Shown here one piece after another: positions 1 through 7,445 of a stretch of DNA of 16,423 nt (the stretch's first letter is position 1; each line of letters opens with the position of its first letter). Source of the DNA: Bacillota bacterium (GTDB lineage: Bacteria > Bacillota > Clostridia > Lachnospirales > Lachnospiraceae); assembly GCA_023409835.1 (NCBI GenBank), contig JAEYQV010000041.1, positions 1 to 16,423 on the forward strand. Reading direction: 5' to 3'. The position numbers were made by a program, and so were the translations under genes. Under the pieces are notes generated by a model that did not search any database, had not been told where the DNA came from, and was given only the letters and a program-made list of their open reading frames with translations.

Positions 1-28
1 GCATTTTCTTTTTTACCCTTTTCATAGG

Positions 29-58
29 TTGAATTCGGTATAAGAATAAGCTTAGAAT
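29..58 (+). promoter_or_regulatory. Possible sigma-A promoter upstream of the PHP gene
   Basis: A TTGAAT box at 29-34 and a TAGAAT box at 53-58 are separated by 18 bases, giving partial matches to both the -35 and -10 consensus. Transcription would start near 65, where a small hairpin (CCGGT at 63-67, ACCGG at 71-75) would sit at the 5' end of the message. The boxes are imperfect and the region is AT-rich, so this could be chance. Confidence 0.3.
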
Positions 59-129
59 AGACCCGGTATTACCGGAGAAGTATTTTATTCCGATAATAAC
101 AATAATATTAAGGAAAGGCTAGGAGTACG

Positions 130-810
130 ATGGGCCTATATTTATATGAAACACATCTGCACACGATGGAAGCCAGTGCGTGTGCACAAGTAACCGGGGC
201 CGAGCATGTCCGATGCTATAAGGATTTAGGCTATGCCGGTATTATCGTAACAGATCATTTTTTTAACGGAAACAGCTGTATCCCGAAGAACCTTCCCTGG
301 GACGAGAGAATCGACCAGTTCTGCAAGGGCTATGAAAACGCGAAGAAAGAAGGGGATCGGATTGGACTGGAGGTTTTCTTCGGCTGGGAATTTAACTTCT
401 ACGGTACGGAGTTTCTCATTTACGGTCTGGATAAGGAGTTTCTGAAACGCAACCCGGATATGGCATCCTGGAATGTGGAGCAGCAGTACCATAAGGTTCA
501 TGAGGCAGGAGGCTTCATCGTCCATGCACACCCATACCGTATCCGGCCATATATTAAAGAAGTCCGGTTATTTCCGGAATATATAGATGCTGTTGAGGTA
601 ATCAATGTTGGCAACCGGAGTGAGGAATTTGATAAGAAGGCTGCTGCATATGCCAGAAAGCTAAAGCTACCCGAGCTGGCAGGTACCGACGCTCATGGTT
701 ATGAGAATAGTCACAGCGGAATAGCATTGAAGCATAAGATCAATAACATTCATGAATTAATTGACAGCGTGAACGACAGAAGGTACGAATTACTTAAGAT
801 CCAATATTAA
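130..810 (+). CDS. PHP-domain metal-dependent phosphoesterase
   Basis: A 226-residue protein of the PHP (polymerase and histidinol phosphatase) family, whose members hydrolyse phosphoesters with a cluster of two or three metal ions. The expected metal ligands appear in order: HLH at H9 and H11, TDH at D42-H43, a GWEFN segment with E87, HAH at H132 and H134, and the C-terminal TDAHG with D187 and H189. No signal peptide or membrane segment is seen, so it should be cytoplasmic. The ATG follows AGGAG (121-125) by four bases, which supports this start. It lies 24 bases upstream of lysA and probably shares its transcript. The substrate cannot be read from sequence; a nucleotide or sugar phosphate is possible. 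The family call is firm and the specific role is unknown. Confidence 0.88.
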   Translation: MGLYLYETHLHTMEASACAQVTGAEHVRCYKDLGYAGIIVTDHFFNGNSCIPKNLPWDERIDQFCKGYENAKKEGDRIGLEVFFGWEFNFYGTEFLIYGLDKEFLKRNPDMASWNVEQQYHKVHEAGGFIVHAHPYRIRPYIKEVRLFPEYIDAVEVINVGNRSEEFDKKAAAYARKLKLPELAGTDAHGYENSHSGIALKHKINNIHELIDSVNDRRYELLKIQY

Positions 811-834
811 TCGTTAAAACTACAGGAGGTCAAA

Positions 835-2112
835 ATGAAAAAACCATTTGTTACGCTGGAACAGCTAAAAGAGATAACGAAACAGTATCCTACCCCCTTT
901 CATATTTACGATGAAAAAGGTATTCGTGAAAACGCCCGAAAATTAAAACAGGCATTTGCTTGGAATGAGGGCTTTAGAGAGTATTTTGCCGTAAAAGCGA
1001 CACCAAATCCCTTCATAATTAATATACTTAAGGAAGAGGGCTGTGGTGTGGACTGTTCCTCCATGACGGAGCTTATGATGTCGGAAGCCCTTGGCTTCTC
1101 CGGAGCAGATATCATGTTTTCCTCCAATGCCACCCCGGCGGAGGAGTTTATAAAGGCAAGCCAGCTGGATGCAATCATTAATCTGGATGATTATACACAC
1201 ATTGATTTCCTGGAGAAAACGGTAGGAATCCCGGAGAGAATCTGCTGTAGGTATAATCCCGGAGGAATATTCAAGACTGCGAACGGAATCATGGATAATC
1301 CTGGAGATGCGAAATATGGCTTTACGAAGGAGCAGATTATCGAAGGCTTTCAGAAGCTAAAGGAAAAAGGTGCAAAGTCCTTCGGAATTCATTCTTTTTT
1401 AGCAAGTAACACGGTATCAAACGAATACTATCCTACCCTGGCGGGTATTTTATTTGAATTGGCAGTAGAAGTCAGAGAAAAGACCGGAGCCGATATTACC
1501 TTCATCAATCTGTCAGGCGGAATCGGAATCCCCTACCGTCCGGATCAGGAAGCAAATGATATTATGGCCATCGGAGAGGGTGTCAGACAGGCTTATGAGA
1601 AAATTCTGGTTCCGGCAGGGATGGGTGATGTGGCGATATTTACGGAGTTGGGTCGTTACATGTTGGCTCCCTATGGACATCTGGTTGCCACTGCTCTTCA
1701 TGAGAAGCATATTTACAAGGAGTATATCGGTCTTGATGCCAGTGCGGTGAATCTGATGAGACCTGCCATGTATGGAGCTTATCATCATATTACGGTTATG
1801 GGCAAGGAGGGTTCTCCTAAGGAGGACTCACCCTGCGATCACAAATATGATATAACAGGCTCCTTGTGTGAAAACAATGATAAGTTTGCGATTGACCGGA
1901 TGCTTCCGAAGATAGATCTCGGTGATTTGATCGTTATTCACGACACCGGAGCCCACGGATTTGCCATGGGTTATAATTACAACGGAAAGCTAAAATCAGC
2001 AGAGCTTCTGCTGAAGGAGGACGGCTCTGTTCAAATGATCCGCCGTGCCGAGACACCAAAGGATTACTTTGCAACCTTTGACTTTTGCGATATATTAAAG
2101 GATTATAAATAA
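835..2112 (+). CDS. lysA: Diaminopimelate decarboxylase (PLP fold type III)
   Basis: A 425-residue alanine-racemase-fold PLP enzyme. It is predicted to decarboxylate meso-diaminopimelate to L-lysine, the last step of lysine synthesis. YFAVKAT contains the Schiff-base lysine K54. GIHSF (H186) stacks on the cofactor, SGGIG at 227-231 and ELGRY at 271-275 bind phosphate and substrate, and SLCEN supplies C345 and E346 from the partner subunit of the dimer. GAHGFAMGYNYN near 372-383 matches the conserved tyrosine region near the C terminus. AGGAGGT at 824-830 sits four bases before the ATG. Related decarboxylases acting on carboxynorspermidine, ornithine or arginine share this fold, so the substrate is an assignment by similarity. 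It lies next to a PHP gene rather than other lysine-pathway genes. No lysine riboswitch or T-box is visible upstream. Confidence 0.8.
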   Translation: MKKPFVTLEQLKEITKQYPTPFHIYDEKGIRENARKLKQAFAWNEGFREYFAVKATPNPFIINILKEEGCGVDCSSMTELMMSEALGFSGADIMFSSNATPAEEFIKASQLDAIINLDDYTHIDFLEKTVGIPERICCRYNPGGIFKTANGIMDNPGDAKYGFTKEQIIEGFQKLKEKGAKSFGIHSFLASNTVSNEYYPTLAGILFELAVEVREKTGADITFINLSGGIGIPYRPDQEANDIMAIGEGVRQAYEKILVPAGMGDVAIFTELGRYMLAPYGHLVATALHEKHIYKEYIGLDASAVNLMRPAMYGAYHHITVMGKEGSPKEDSPCDHKYDITGSLCENNDKFAIDRMLPKIDLGDLIVIHDTGAHGFAMGYNYNGKLKSAELLLKEDGSVQMIRRAETPKDYFATFDFCDILKDYK

Positions 2113-2399
2113 TCCTTGATTAACCGCTTATCGGAATCGGCTGAGTTATTTGGATGAACAGCTTAAAATCATCGGTTTCTAATACAACATTATTCGCAAA
2201 AGAATAGAATAATTTAGTGGTTTTGAAGATAAGATATAATGTAACTTTCGAGCAGGTAATTTATCACCAAATCACAAGGAATATTTGAATCATTCCATTC
2301 GATATAGAACATGAATATCTGCAAATATAACCGGCATCCGACGATGGCTGGGGCCTTATTTTGACGAAAAAAGCTCGAATTATGCGGATATTGTTCATG
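2113..2399. other. Intergenic stretch between lysA and the greA promoter
   Basis: This AT-rich stretch has no convincing gene on either strand. No hairpin followed by a T-run is seen after lysA, so I cannot say where the first transcript ends. A reading frame of about 45 codons running through 2327-2455 has no ribosome binding site and overlaps the greA promoter, so I treat it as chance. Confidence 0.5.
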
Positions 2400-2428
2400 T
2401 TGACAAGAAACAATTGATACGATATAAT
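2400..2428 (+). promoter_or_regulatory. Perfect-consensus sigma-A promoter of greA-lysS
   Basis: TTGACA at 2400-2405 and TATAAT at 2423-2428 both match the consensus exactly and are separated by the optimal 17 bases. Transcription should start near 2435, giving a leader of about 45 bases before the greA ATG. No operator-like palindrome overlaps it, so strong constitutive expression is inferred. Confidence 0.9.
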
Positions 2429-2481
2429 ACTTTGAATGTATTGTATGTTTAAAGAAAGCAATATGGAGGAAGGGTGTTTAT

Positions 2482-2964
2482 ATGGTAGAAAAGAAAAACA
2501 TATTGACTTATGAGGGTTTAAGACAACTTGAGGATGAGCTTCACGATTTAAAGGTTAATAAAAGAAAAGAAGTTGCTCAGAAGATAAAAGAGGCAAGGGA
2601 GCAGGGGGATCTTTCCGAGAATGCCGAATATGATGCCGCGAAGGATGAGCAGAGAGACATTGAAGCAAGAATCGAAGAGATCGATAAAATTTTGAAGAAT
2701 GCGGAAGTCGTTGTTGAGGATGAGGTCGATGTAGATGTAATTAATATCGGCTGTAGAATCAAAATCTATGACCTGGAATATAAGGAAGAATTAGAATACA
2801 AGCTGGTAGGTTCAACCGAGGCTAACAGCCTCAGAGGTAAGATTTCCAACGAATCACCGCTGGGTATGGCGTTACTTGGAAGACGCGTTGGCGATGTTGT
2901 GGATGTGGCAACTCACACCGGCACAATTCAATATGAGATTCTGGAGATTCAGAGATCAAATTAA
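2482..2964 (+). CDS. greA: Transcription elongation factor GreA
   Basis: A 160-residue GreA, the usual length. It enters the RNA polymerase secondary channel and stimulates cleavage of backtracked RNA. The N-terminal half (about 8-78) is the antiparallel coiled coil. Its tip carries GDLSENAEYDAAK, with acidic residues D43 and E46 equivalent to the D41 and E44 that position the catalytic Mg in E. coli GreA. The C-terminal FKBP-like domain (about 83-158) includes the signature SNESPLGMALLG at 122-133 and GDVVDV after it. GGAGG at 2465-2469 lies 12 bases before the ATG, with AAGGG closer in. It is the first gene after a consensus promoter, and lysS follows after 63 bases with no terminator between them. 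Confidence 0.97.
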   Translation: MVEKKNILTYEGLRQLEDELHDLKVNKRKEVAQKIKEAREQGDLSENAEYDAAKDEQRDIEARIEEIDKILKNAEVVVEDEVDVDVINIGCRIKIYDLEYKEELEYKLVGSTEANSLRGKISNESPLGMALLGRRVGDVVDVATHTGTIQYEILEIQRSN

Positions 2965-3027
2965 GTAACTTAAAAATTGCAAAAGGTAAGGATCGTATCA
3001 GTTAAATGCGATAAGAGGTGAAGGAAA

Positions 3028-4977
3028 ATGGCTGACGAGAGAATACAAGCACAAGCTGAGCAGGAAGACATCAGTGAGCTTCTTAAAATAAGAAGGGCAA
3101 AGCTTGCCGAGCTCCAGGAGAATGGGAAGGATCCCTTCCAGATCATGAAGTACGATGTAAGCAATCATTCATCAGATATCCTTAAAGATTTTGAAAGCTT
3201 TGAAGGTAAGCTGGTATCCATAGCAGGACGTATCATGTCAAAACGTGTTATGGGAAAAGCATCGTTCATTAATATGCGGGATCTGGGCGGAGACATTCAG
3301 GCTTATGTCAAGAGGGATGAGGTAGGCGAAGAGCCCTATGCTGAGTTCAAGAAATTCGATATCGGTGATATCATAGGTATTGAGGGAGAAGTATTCAAAA
3401 CCCATACCGGAGAGATATCTGTTAAGGCAGTTAAAGTAGTTCTGTTAACCAAGAGCCTTCAGATCTTACCTGAGAAATTCCATGGACTGAAGGATACTGA
3501 TACGAGATACAGACAGAGATATGTTGATTTAATCGTAAATCCTGAGGTAAGGGATACCTTTATTAAGCGTTCCCTCATCATCAGAGAAATTCGTAATTAT
3601 TTAGATGGTAAGAGCTTTATTGAGGTGGAAACTCCCGTACTTGTACCGAATGCCGGCGGAGCAGCAGCCAGACCGTTCAATACCCATCATAACGCATTGG
3701 ACCAGGACATCCATTTGAGAATCTCTCTTGAGCTATATTTAAAGAGACTGATTGTCGGTGGTCTGGAGCGGGTATATGAAATCGGCAGAGTATTCCGTAA
3801 TGAGGGCTTATCCGTAAGGCATAATCCGGAATTTACGCTTTTGGAGCTGTATCAGGCATATACCGATTACTACGGTATGATGGATCTGGTGGAGGATATG
3901 TTCCGTACAGTAGCGCAGAAGGTGCTCGGTACTACAACGATATCCTATGACGGAGTGGAAATCGATCTGTCTAAGCCTTTTGACAGGCTGACCATGGTGG
4001 AAGCAATCAAGAAATATGCTAATATAGATTTTGACCAAATTCCCGATGAAGCTGCGGCGAAGGCCCTGGCTAAGGAACACCACATCGCCTTTGAAGCTAG
4101 ACACAAGAGAGGCGATATCATCAACCTGTTCTTCGAGGAATATGTAGAAGAGAAGCTGGAGCAGCCGACCTTCATCATGGACCATCCGGTAGAGATTTCG
4201 CCGTTAGCGAGCAGAAAGCCCGGCAATCCGGATTATACCGAACGCTTCGAGCTGTTTATCACCAGAAGAGAAATGGCAAATGCCTTCTCCGAGCTGAATG
4301 ATCCGCTCGATCAGAGAGGCCGCTTCGAGGCCCAGGAAGCACTCCGTGCTGCCGGTGATGAAGAAGCAAACCAACTGGATGAGGATTTCCTCACCGCTCT
4401 GGAATATGGTATGCCGCCCACAGGAGGTATCGGTATCGGCGTTGACCGTCTGATCATGCTGTTGACTGATTCTCAGGCAATTAGGGATGTATTATTGTTC
4501 CCGACGATGAAGAGCCTCGATACAAATAAGAAATCTACGAACAACGAAGCTCAAGTTGAAAAGCAAGTAGAAGTGCAAATAGAAAAACCAGTTGAAAAGA
4601 TTGATTTTTCAAAGGTAAAAGTAGAGCCTTTATTTGATGCGCAGGTTGATTTTGAAACCTTTAGCAAGTCTGATTTCAGAGCTGTTAAGGTAAAAGAGTG
4701 TGTTGCAGTACCTAAGTCAAAGAAGCTTTTACAGTTTACTCTTGATGACGGAAGTGGCACAGATCGTACGATTTTAAGCGGAATTCACACCTACTATGAG
4801 CCTGAAGAATTGATAGGTAAGACACTGATTGCTATTACAAATCTTCCTCCGAGAGCGATGATGGGAATTGAATCCTGTGGTATGCTACTTTCAGCAGTAC
4901 ACGAGGAAGAGGGAGAAGAAAAGCTCCATCTTCTTATGGTAGATGACCATATTCCTTCCGGTGCAAAGCTTTATTAA
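3028..4977 (+). CDS. lysS: Class II lysyl-tRNA synthetase with C-terminal tRNA-binding domain
   Basis: A 649-residue protein that charges tRNA-Lys with lysine using ATP. An anticodon-binding OB fold spans about 60-145. The class II core runs to about residue 495: motif 1 near 198-216, motif 2 FRNEGLSVRHNPEF at 256-269, and motif 3 GGIGIGVDRL at 466-475 followed by RDVLLFP. Standard bacterial LysRS ends near here. This one continues through a Lys/Glu/Val-rich linker (about 497-533) into a second OB fold (534-649) of the Trbp111/MetRS C-terminal type. That domain shows FSKSDFRAVKV, VPKSKKLLQF, ILSGI and PPRAMMGIESCGMLLSAV. The junction coincides with a drop in GC from roughly 55% (4201-4440) to 28% (4561-4620). 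The frame is intact across it. AGGTGAAGG precedes the ATG, and a terminator follows the stop. Confidence 0.96.
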   Translation: MADERIQAQAEQEDISELLKIRRAKLAELQENGKDPFQIMKYDVSNHSSDILKDFESFEGKLVSIAGRIMSKRVMGKASFINMRDLGGDIQAYVKRDEVGEEPYAEFKKFDIGDIIGIEGEVFKTHTGEISVKAVKVVLLTKSLQILPEKFHGLKDTDTRYRQRYVDLIVNPEVRDTFIKRSLIIREIRNYLDGKSFIEVETPVLVPNAGGAAARPFNTHHNALDQDIHLRISLELYLKRLIVGGLERVYEIGRVFRNEGLSVRHNPEFTLLELYQAYTDYYGMMDLVEDMFRTVAQKVLGTTTISYDGVEIDLSKPFDRLTMVEAIKKYANIDFDQIPDEAAAKALAKEHHIAFEARHKRGDIINLFFEEYVEEKLEQPTFIMDHPVEISPLASRKPGNPDYTERFELFITRREMANAFSELNDPLDQRGRFEAQEALRAAGDEEANQLDEDFLTALEYGMPPTGGIGIGVDRLIMLLTDSQAIRDVLLFPTMKSLDTNKKSTNNEAQVEKQVEVQIEKPVEKIDFSKVKVEPLFDAQVDFETFSKSDFRAVKVKECVAVPKSKKLLQFTLDDGSGTDRTILSGIHTYYEPEELIGKTLIAITNLPPRAMMGIESCGMLLSAVHEEEGEEKLHLLMVDDHIPSGAKLY

Positions 4978-4996
4978 TCTGTAATCTATAACATAT

Positions 4997-5040
4997 AAGG
5001 CACTTACGTTTAGTTGAAAACTAGATGTGAGTGCCTTTTT
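4997..5040 (+). terminator. Rho-independent terminator after lysS
   Basis: AGGCACTTACG at the 5' side pairs with the 3' arm ending AGTGCCT to give an 18-bp stem with three G-T pairs and a GAA loop. A T-run at 5036-5040 follows directly. It begins 20 bases after the lysS stop and should end the greA-lysS transcript. Confidence 0.93.
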
Positions 5041-5196
5041 GCGTATTCATAGATCGAATCGCAGATGGGTAAATTGCAAATAGTCCACTGAAGGAATCGT
5101 TTATTACAGTCGTTTTCTTACGTTTTCAATGGCGCATGTAGCGATAGCATAAGGCATAAGGAAAGTATACCTGTACTACTCCCAAATTAACCGGAT

Positions 5197-5222
5197 ATAT
5201 GTTAAAATATATTAAAACATAT
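5197..5222. repeat. 26-bp AT-rich near-palindrome, possible operator
   Basis: ATATGTT at 5197-5203 is mirrored by AACATAT at 5216-5222. The central AATATT also pairs, so 11 of 13 symmetric positions match around the dyad at 5209.5. It lies immediately upstream of an AAGGGAG sequence. It could bind a dimeric regulator or be chance in AT-rich DNA. There is no T-run to make it a terminator. Confidence 0.35.
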
Positions 5223-5242
5223 CAAGGGAGCCGTATTTAGCG

Positions 5243-5360
5243 ATGGAATTTACATGAAACGTATCTCAGCAATTCACATTTGAGGACAGCTTTTAATCTT
5301 GATGATCGATCCATAAAGAATGTTATAAAAACATTGGACCCCTTCTTCTCCAAGGGATAG
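5243..5360 (+). pseudogene. Possible decayed small ORF (frameshifted remnant)
   Basis: An ATG at 5243 lies 12 bases after AAGGGAG but reads only MEFT before a stop. From about 5247 the next frame is open to a TAG at 5358-5360. It encodes about 37 residues, including LSNSHLRTAFNLDD and IKNVIKTLDPFF, which read like real protein with helix-rich character. A single-base frameshift would join the two frames. I do not recognise the family. The stretch is short enough to be coincidence, so confidence is low. Confidence 0.2.
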
Positions 5361-5398
5361 AGACAACAGATTGCTAGTTAGAGAAAGTGAGGAAAACC

Positions 5399-6322
5399 AT
5401 GCATAAAAAGGCAAAAAGAGATATCGAGATTTATGAAGTAATTAATAGTTTATCACCGTATATCAGACGTGCGTGGGATCATACAATGCCACTTAACTGG
5501 TCCCTATTAGACCGAATTATTTTTGATTATGAACTACTGTATATTATGGAGGGAGAAGCGATTGTAACCATTGATAAGATAGAATATATCGCTCGTCCTG
5601 GAGATTTGTTCTTAATCCGACCACTAGCAGTCCATTCGATCCAAAGTATCGGTAAGACGGCGCTCCGTCAGCCCCATATACATTTTGACTTTTTCTTTCA
5701 GGAAGATAGTGAGGAAGTGTATATACCCGTATGGTCGATGCCCGATGCGGGTGATGATTATAAGCTTGCGCGTGAAGATATCACTGATATATTGAACATA
5801 CCGGATAAGATAACATTACCGGATACTCTTAAAATAGAGCAAATTATCTTCTCGATGATTGCGGAAGATGAATCAGCCACGATATATAGTGTAATGAGAC
5901 AGAAGGCACATATGTTAGAGCTTCTTGCTTATATCATGGAGGAAAGTAGCCTTTATCATACGGATACCCCGGAGCTTCCCAAAGACGCATCGGATGCTAT
6001 GGAGGTGGCCAAACAATATATAAGTAAGAATGTTAATAAAAACCTGCACATGGATGAACTGGTTAAAAAAGTTGGATTTAGCCGAAATCATTTATGCAAT
6101 CTGTTTCGACTTTGCTATGGCTCAACACCGATGCAGTTTCACCTGAGCTTACGCATGGATAAGGCAAAATATATGCTTTCTGTAAATAACTGGTCTGTTA
6201 CAGAGGTGGCAGCCGAACTTGGCTTTGATAGTATTCATGCCTTTAGCCGTGTGTTTAAGCGGGAAACCGGTGTGGCACCACTCTATTTTAAGCAAATTTC
6301 AATTCTAAATGAGGAGGTATAG
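5399..6322 (+). CDS. AraC-family transcriptional regulator with cupin sensor domain
   Basis: A 307-residue regulator. The N-terminal part (about 35-100) is a cupin-like ligand-binding domain, with the typical run YIMEGEAIVTIDKIEY, ARPGDLFLIRP and the turn leading to HIHFDF. The C-terminal AraC DNA-binding domain (about 200-300) has two helix-turn-helix units: LHMDELVKKVGFSRNHLCNLF at 216-236 and the second around SVTEVAAELGFDSIHAFSRVFK at 266-287, followed by the family GVAPLYFK ending. I place the start at the ATG at 5399 because GTGAGG at 5387-5392 is a well-spaced ribosome binding site for it. The upstream in-frame GTG at 5387 lies inside that site and has no binding site of its own. The next gene begins two bases after its stop. 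It probably responds to a sugar and activates the downstream transporter operon (inference from position). Confidence 0.93.
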   Translation: MHKKAKRDIEIYEVINSLSPYIRRAWDHTMPLNWSLLDRIIFDYELLYIMEGEAIVTIDKIEYIARPGDLFLIRPLAVHSIQSIGKTALRQPHIHFDFFFQEDSEEVYIPVWSMPDAGDDYKLAREDITDILNIPDKITLPDTLKIEQIIFSMIAEDESATIYSVMRQKAHMLELLAYIMEESSLYHTDTPELPKDASDAMEVAKQYISKNVNKNLHMDELVKKVGFSRNHLCNLFRLCYGSTPMQFHLSLRMDKAKYMLSVNNWSVTEVAAELGFDSIHAFSRVFKRETGVAPLYFKQISILNEEV

Positions 6323-6324
6323 AC

Positions 6325-7293
6325 ATGGAGATTTCAAGACCATCGGATTTGTTACAGCACTTACTTGAATTATCTCTGGCTCAATCAGCTACGGAAATCG
6401 TAGTAGAGGTAGAAAACGGAGGAATTACGGAACTCCGTGTCACAGATAATGGGAAGGGCATCATTAACATACCTGCAGCTACACAGCAGGGAATTCTTCA
6501 ACTAATATATCCTCACTGTGAACTAAAGATAACCTCCAAACATAGAGGTTCCAGCCGTGGACATTATTTTCATAGTATGTTTGGCCATTTGCATGAATAT
6601 AGGGAAATGAGTTGCGAGGAAGGTACTGACATCTGTATCATCAACATGTTTTTTAATTTACCGGACAAATATAGGAGATTGAAGAAGGATAGTGACGAGA
6701 GACAGCAGATTATAAATACTATTTGTAGATTCTATATTTCAAATGGGATTGCAATCAAACTAAAAAGTAATGATAAGGTAATTTTTAATTTACCCTCTGC
6801 ACAGACGCTAGAGCAGCGAATCAGCTTCTTGCCAACCTCCTATTGTGAGAAACGCTTAGCAGTCATACGACATGTAGCTGGGACAATCTATATACTGAAG
6901 TCAAAAGGAGCAGCTCTAAGTAATATTTTTGAGGGTGAGTATAGTTTACCCGAAGGGTGGGTCGACCAATTAAAGGAGCAACTGGCATATGATAAAACTC
7001 TGTTTGCTATCGTATCTCTTAAGCAGAATGTGAGTGAAGAAGATATGGCGCAGATGATGTTTGAAATAAGGCAGCATCTCACACAATGGAGATTGAATAA
7101 AGAGAGAGAAAAGAAAGAGTTAGAAAACTCGAAACATAAGCCGATCGAACGTGAAACCTTATTAAGGGCTAAGATAATAAAGATGGCAGGTAAAAGCGAA
7201 TCGCCCACAGTGGCAATGGATAAAAATGAGCTAACCGTCACATTACCCAACGGCTTTACCATTATTATACCAATCAGACAGCTGGGTTACTAA
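6325..7293 (+). CDS. MutL-like (GHKL) protein, predicted catalytically inactive
   Basis: A 322-residue protein of unassigned function. Its first 170 residues resemble the MutL N-terminal half. RPSDLLQHLLELSLAQSATEI (5-25) matches E. coli MutL 22-42 without gaps, then RVTDNGKGI (38-46) and MFFNLPDKYRRLKK (108-121) match the MutL DNGCGI and LFYNTPARRKF regions. The catalytic Glu (E29) is H12 and the Mg-binding Asn (N33) is L16, while the ATP-binding DNG (41-43) remains. The ATP-lid segment with GFRGEAL is missing; only about 20 residues separate DNGKGI from LKITSK. The C-terminal half has a charged helical stretch (about 250-285) and a short beta-rich end, with no MutL endonuclease or dimerisation domain. 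GAGGAGG inside the end of araC supplies the ribosome binding site, and the two-base gap suggests translational coupling. ATP hydrolysis is unlikely; a regulatory partner of the AraC protein is my inference. Confidence 0.75.
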   Translation: MEISRPSDLLQHLLELSLAQSATEIVVEVENGGITELRVTDNGKGIINIPAATQQGILQLIYPHCELKITSKHRGSSRGHYFHSMFGHLHEYREMSCEEGTDICIINMFFNLPDKYRRLKKDSDERQQIINTICRFYISNGIAIKLKSNDKVIFNLPSAQTLEQRISFLPTSYCEKRLAVIRHVAGTIYILKSKGAALSNIFEGEYSLPEGWVDQLKEQLAYDKTLFAIVSLKQNVSEEDMAQMMFEIRQHLTQWRLNKEREKKELENSKHKPIERETLLRAKIIKMAGKSESPTVAMDKNELTVTLPNGFTIIIPIRQLGY

Positions 7294-7338
7294 TCAATTA
7301 TTAAAACTTCCAAATAATTTTCATCGAGTATGCAAAAT

Positions 7339-7366
7339 GATAAATGAAAAGTGCTCAAGGATAAAT
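7339..7366 (+). promoter_or_regulatory. Direct repeat, candidate AraC-type operator
   Basis: GATAAAT occurs at 7339-7345 and again at 7360-7366, exactly 21 bases apart. That is two helical turns, the spacing typical of AraC-family half-sites on one face of DNA. The downstream copy lies about 18 bases before the putative -35 of the transporter operon. The repeat is short and AT-rich, so binding is inferred. Confidence 0.35.
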
Positions 7367-7383
7367 ACATTTTTGGGTAAAAT

Positions 7384-7414
7384 TTGTGATAATTGTCGTA
7401 TCAGCTGATATAAA
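7384..7414 (+). promoter_or_regulatory. Possible weak promoter of the transporter operon
   Basis: TTGTGA at 7384-7389 and TATAAA at 7409-7414 are separated by 19 bases, a suboptimal arrangement consistent with a promoter needing an activator. The 12-base perfect palindrome TATCAGCTGATA (7399-7410) overlaps the -10 box and could be a second operator. Start near 7421 would leave a short leader before AGGAGG at 7434-7439. Confidence 0.35.
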
Positions 7415-7445
7415 TAACATATAGGATAGTAATAGGAGGAAAAGG

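Larger units (their letters stand above)
5041..5398. other. Gene-poor interval upstream of the AraC regulator
   Basis: No intact gene is seen. The interval holds a near-palindrome (5197-5222), a ribosome-binding-site-like AAGGGAG (5224-5230), a four-codon ORF (5243-5257) and an overlapping open frame ending at 5360. It should also contain the araC promoter. The best candidate is weak: TTGATG at 5299-5304 with TATAAA at 5324-5329, a 19-base spacing. Confidence 0.5.

Noticed and set aside
1..129. Lysine riboswitch or T-box leader ahead of the PHP-lysA pair
   Set aside because: The space holds only a five-base-pair hairpin (63-75), with no T-box sequence, no terminator and none of the long paired arms of a lysine riboswitch.
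226..531. Minus-strand ORFs opposite the real genes throughout the window
   Set aside because: They are shadows of strongly supported + strand genes, without binding sites or recognisable domains.
2327..2455. Open frame of about 45 codons between lysA and greA
   Set aside because: It has no start with a ribosome binding site, no recognisable motif, and contains the greA promoter within it.
6325..7293. The MutL-like gene as a working mismatch-repair mutL
   Set aside because: It is about half the usual length, lacks the catalytic Glu, Mg-binding Asn and lid, and has no mutS neighbour.
7345..7360. TGAAAAGTGCTCAA as a catabolite-repression (cre) site
   Set aside because: It lacks the central CG and the right-arm CA of the consensus, so the match is too poor.
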